This document shows positions 61,605-64,000 of a stretch of 64,000 nt of DNA, piece by piece. The stretch is from positions 64,501-128,500 of the forward strand of contig NC_009397.2 in the NCBI RefSeq assembly GCF_000002875.2. Direction: 5' to 3'. Origin of the DNA: Leishmania infantum JPCM5 (lineage: Eukaryota > Euglenozoa > Kinetoplastea > Trypanosomatida > Trypanosomatidae). A program made the position numbers and the translations under genes. Under the pieces are notes generated by a model. That model did no database searches and was not told the origin of the DNA. It saw only the letters and a program-made list of their open reading frames with translations. Each line of letters starts with the position of its first letter. The first letter of the stretch is position 1.

Positions 61605-63470
61605 ATGCTGCCAGCTGCGAATATCTACCGACTAATTCTGATTGTAGCCGGCGTTGTCGTGCTGCTCGGCAGCGCGGTGTCAGATGTTCGCGTTGGCGTG
61701 ACAAGGTGTGGCGGAATCATCCCGATTGACAGTCAGTATCTTCTTGACCCTGTCTGGGCCTTTACAACCTTCCGAAACCGTATTGAAAGGTTAAGCAACG
61801 GCTCTCTCGTCTTCGAGAAAAGGTTTGTTTCTGAGAGACTCAAGGAGCAGATAGTGATGGAGTCTGGCACGGACCTCAGCAGTGTGACTGTGTTCGAGAT
61901 TGTGCCGACGACTGGCAAAAGCACCGATGCTGCAGGTTCAAAAAGTGCCAGTGAGCTGTGCTCCGTCTCTCTCGACCCTCTGGCTGGCGCCATGGATGGT
62001 GTTGTCTCCCGCGGCGCGCGCCTCACTTTTCTCAACGCGGATCCTACAGAGAGTGAGGCGTGCTCTTCGGCTTTGAATGTCTCCCTGCAACCGCACCAGG
62101 GAAACGCAACCTGGGTTTACTTTGCCAGGGCCAAGCTCGCACACTCGAACTCGATCACATTGGTCAGCGCCTCCGGCGTCACGTGGCCGATGACGCTCAC
62201 TTTCAGCTCTGAATGCGCAATTCAGCTGATTCTCCTCTTGAATCGGTATGGTGCAATCGACCGATGGTTTGTATGGATACCAACGACCGCCTACACTGGT
62301 GCAGTAGTGGTAATTCTTCTTCCCGTCGTTCTACTTCGTTCGCGACTTCCCATTCACCTCGCCGGGGTCTGCTTGTTTTTGGTTTTCCTAGGGTTTTTCG
62401 GCTCTTGCATTGGTCTTGTTGTCGAGCTGCTTCAATGGCAGAGCGCGGTGGGAAGGCTGTATCCTTTCCCAGACTCGGTCACGCTTTACTGCTGTCTTTG
62501 CCTGCTGTACACACTGCTGTTCGTGCCTGTTTTGTACCGCCAAGGAAACAACACAATCCTCTTTATGGGAGTAACTCGGCTCCTTATTTTTGGTCTCAAC
62601 TGTGCCCTGTGCGTCGGTTATTGGATAATGGGTTTCGTAGTTTTGGGTTCTTTGGCAGTACTTCAGTATCTGGTCACCAATTTTATTCTAACCTACTACT
62701 ATGCCTACGTTTCAGTGTACCTGCGACGTGCAGTGAAGGGAACTTCGTCCCTACCCAAGTTCTCGAACAACTTCGTGTATCTCTGGTGCGCGCCTGTCAC
62801 ACCGTTCGCATGCTGTGCGCTGATGTACTACGACTTGTATCTGCTCACTCACAGCAACGTTGAGCGCGATCCCGTGGCGGCTCGCATGCAAGATGTCGTT
62901 CGTATCTACAACGCCCAGCTGTCATTGCCGCTTCTGTTTGTTCAGAATGTGTATGGGGTCGCACTCCTAGCAACCGCTTGTGCTTATCACATGCCTTTTT
63001 TTACGCTTCTTTTTGTGGCTCTTCTCCTCTGGATCGTGCACTCCATTTACGTGGTTGAACAGTGCACAAAAGAGTGGGCACGGTGGCACCGGCGCGGCCG
63101 CTCTTTGGGATTTTGCGGGTGCCTTTCTATCTCTACCGCCATGACGGCACTCCTCTCCCTGGATTACGAAGCGAATGCGTCGCGAACAGCCAGTTTGTCT
63201 CCGCACAGTGTGCGACAAGCTCCTCAATCGAATCAGCACCAGAGAGGTATCGCCGCGTATCAGACAGGAGAGGCACTTTACACTCCTTCAGAAGAGAACG
63301 ATAGCAGCGAAGTGGTTTCCCCGCCTTCTCCGTCTTCTTATCATTCGGGGGACAATCATCTGTCGACGTCCCAACGACGCCCCGCAAGTAACCCTGCAGG
63401 ATCCACTACCCTGCCTACAGAGCGTATCAACGATGTTCTGGAGTTCTGGCCGAACAGCGTGGAAAGGTAG
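61605..63470 (+). CDS. Polytopic membrane protein with signal peptide, unknown function
   Basis: 621 aa; the ATG at 61605 is the first after the predicted AG. Residues 1-26 form a signal peptide (LILIVAGVVVLLGSAVS, cleavage likely after it). Residues ~27-215 would lie in the lumen or outside, with paired cysteines and candidate N-glycosylation sites (NGS, NVS, NAT). About eight hydrophobic segments follow between 220 and 500, including WIPTTAYTGAVVVILLPVVL, VTLYCCLCLLYTLLFVPVLY and MPFFTLLFVALLLWIVHSIY. A cytosolic Ser/Pro-rich tail (500-621) has no catalytic motif. A signal peptide, a lumenal N-domain and a block of seven to eight helices recall GOST/GPR107-type Golgi proteins, but I see no diagnostic motif. 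Confidence 0.7.
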   Translation: MLPAANIYRLILIVAGVVVLLGSAVSDVRVGVTRCGGIIPIDSQYLLDPVWAFTTFRNRIERLSNGSLVFEKRFVSERLKEQIVMESGTDLSSVTVFEIVPTTGKSTDAAGSKSASELCSVSLDPLAGAMDGVVSRGARLTFLNADPTESEACSSALNVSLQPHQGNATWVYFARAKLAHSNSITLVSASGVTWPMTLTFSSECAIQLILLLNRYGAIDRWFVWIPTTAYTGAVVVILLPVVLLRSRLPIHLAGVCLFLVFLGFFGSCIGLVVELLQWQSAVGRLYPFPDSVTLYCCLCLLYTLLFVPVLYRQGNNTILFMGVTRLLIFGLNCALCVGYWIMGFVVLGSLAVLQYLVTNFILTYYYAYVSVYLRRAVKGTSSLPKFSNNFVYLWCAPVTPFACCALMYYDLYLLTHSNVERDPVAARMQDVVRIYNAQLSLPLLFVQNVYGVALLATACAYHMPFFTLLFVALLLWIVHSIYVVEQCTKEWARWHRRGRSLGFCGCLSISTAMTALLSLDYEANASRTASLSPHSVRQAPQSNQHQRGIAAYQTGEALYTPSEENDSSEVVSPPSPSSYHSGDNHLSTSQRRPASNPAGSTTLPTERINDVLEFWPNSVER

Positions 63471-64000
63471 CGCTCATGCACGTTGTCGCCAAGCGTTGTC
63501 GTGGTTCCTTGACGGGACCTGCTTACTTGATTGAAGTACGATGCGCATGCTGGTTTGCACCTTTCCTTTGGCATTTGCATCGTCTGAGTTTTATACGTGG
63601 ACTTCTTTTTCGGTCCCGTTCACCCCCCTTGCCGTTGCGTGTCGTCATAGAAAATCGAATCAAGGTCGTGGGCACAAACGCGCATTCTCGTGTACAGTGC
63701 AGAGATGGAAAAGGACCCCCTGCTCCGACTCCTTTCATCCTCTCAGGTCGAACACGTGAAGCACAGGTGGGGTGCTAAAAAGAGGTGCAACTACGCGTTC
63801 ACCCCGAAGTGGCTGCCAACCCTCTGAACCATAATAATTACTAAAAGGATCATCGCAACACCATTCGAATCCACCACTGTTTTGCACGACTCTCTTTTCT
63901 TTGTTTCTATGAAATGCTTTGAACTTTTTTTGTTTGTCACACTCGCCACCCACGCCCGCCGACCGTTTGTGGCTAGAAGAGAACAGCCAGGAGTAGGAAG
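63471..64000. other. Downstream region to the window end
   Basis: 3' UTR of the membrane protein gene. No gene or RNA gene recognised. Confidence 0.5.

Noticed and set aside
63860..63890. ATTCGAATCC, resembling a tRNA B-box
   Set aside because: No A-box, acceptor stem or anticodon arm could be built around it.

Overview
The window looks like nuclear DNA from a trypanosomatid of the Leishmania lineage. All genes are intronless and run in long same-strand arrays. Start codons are preceded by pyrimidine tracts and an AG acceptor, as expected for spliced-leader trans-splicing. The spacers carry SIDER-like retroposon remnants, and the gene content (alpha-tubulin, ALBA, NAA10, acyl-CoA synthetase, radial spoke protein) resembles what I remember of Leishmania chromosome 13. 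That chromosome assignment is from memory and was not checked. All family assignments come from reading motifs by eye, because no search was possible.

Left array, minus strand, 1-18.2 kb: a truncated FYVE-type zinc-finger protein, a FYVE-finger class 3 lipase, a Rab5-like GTPase, a RING/coiled-coil protein resembling Zip3/HEI10/RNF212 meiotic E3 ligases, a CCDC42/CFAP73-like flagellar coiled-coil protein, a decayed gene (13.3-14.64 kb), an ALADIN-like nucleoporin, and the NatA catalytic subunit NAA10. A divergent strand switch (18.2-23.4 kb) follows and contains a 2.1-kb degenerate non-LTR retroelement. Right array, plus strand, 23.4-63.5 kb: ALBA, a broken second ALBA gene, Fused/STK36 kinase, RSP4/6, an acyl-CoA synthetase-like protein, a TTI1-like HEAT protein, SCC2/NIPBL cohesin loader, one alpha-tubulin, a large TFIIIC-like protein, an inverted second copy of the 2.1-kb retroelement, a C2-domain protein and a polytopic membrane protein.

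The most striking structure is the pair of almost identical inverted retroelement copies (18,888-21,005 and 55,533-57,663) bracketing 34.5 kb that holds the nine intact plus-strand genes from ALBA to the TFIIIC-like gene. Base composition changes sharply at the inner edge of the left copy and the outer edge of the right copy. It becomes smooth if the bracketed segment is flipped, and the flip also gives the gene order I remember from L. major. I infer an inversion by recombination between the repeats, either as a fixed rearrangement, a polymorphism that moves the transcription-start region, or an assembly orientation error.

Themes: flagellum (Fused, RSP4/6, CCDC42-like, alpha-tubulin), chromosome and nuclear functions (SCC2, TTI1-like, TFIIIC-like, ALADIN, RING protein) and membranes (Rab, FYVE lipase, C2 protein, acyl-CoA synthetase).
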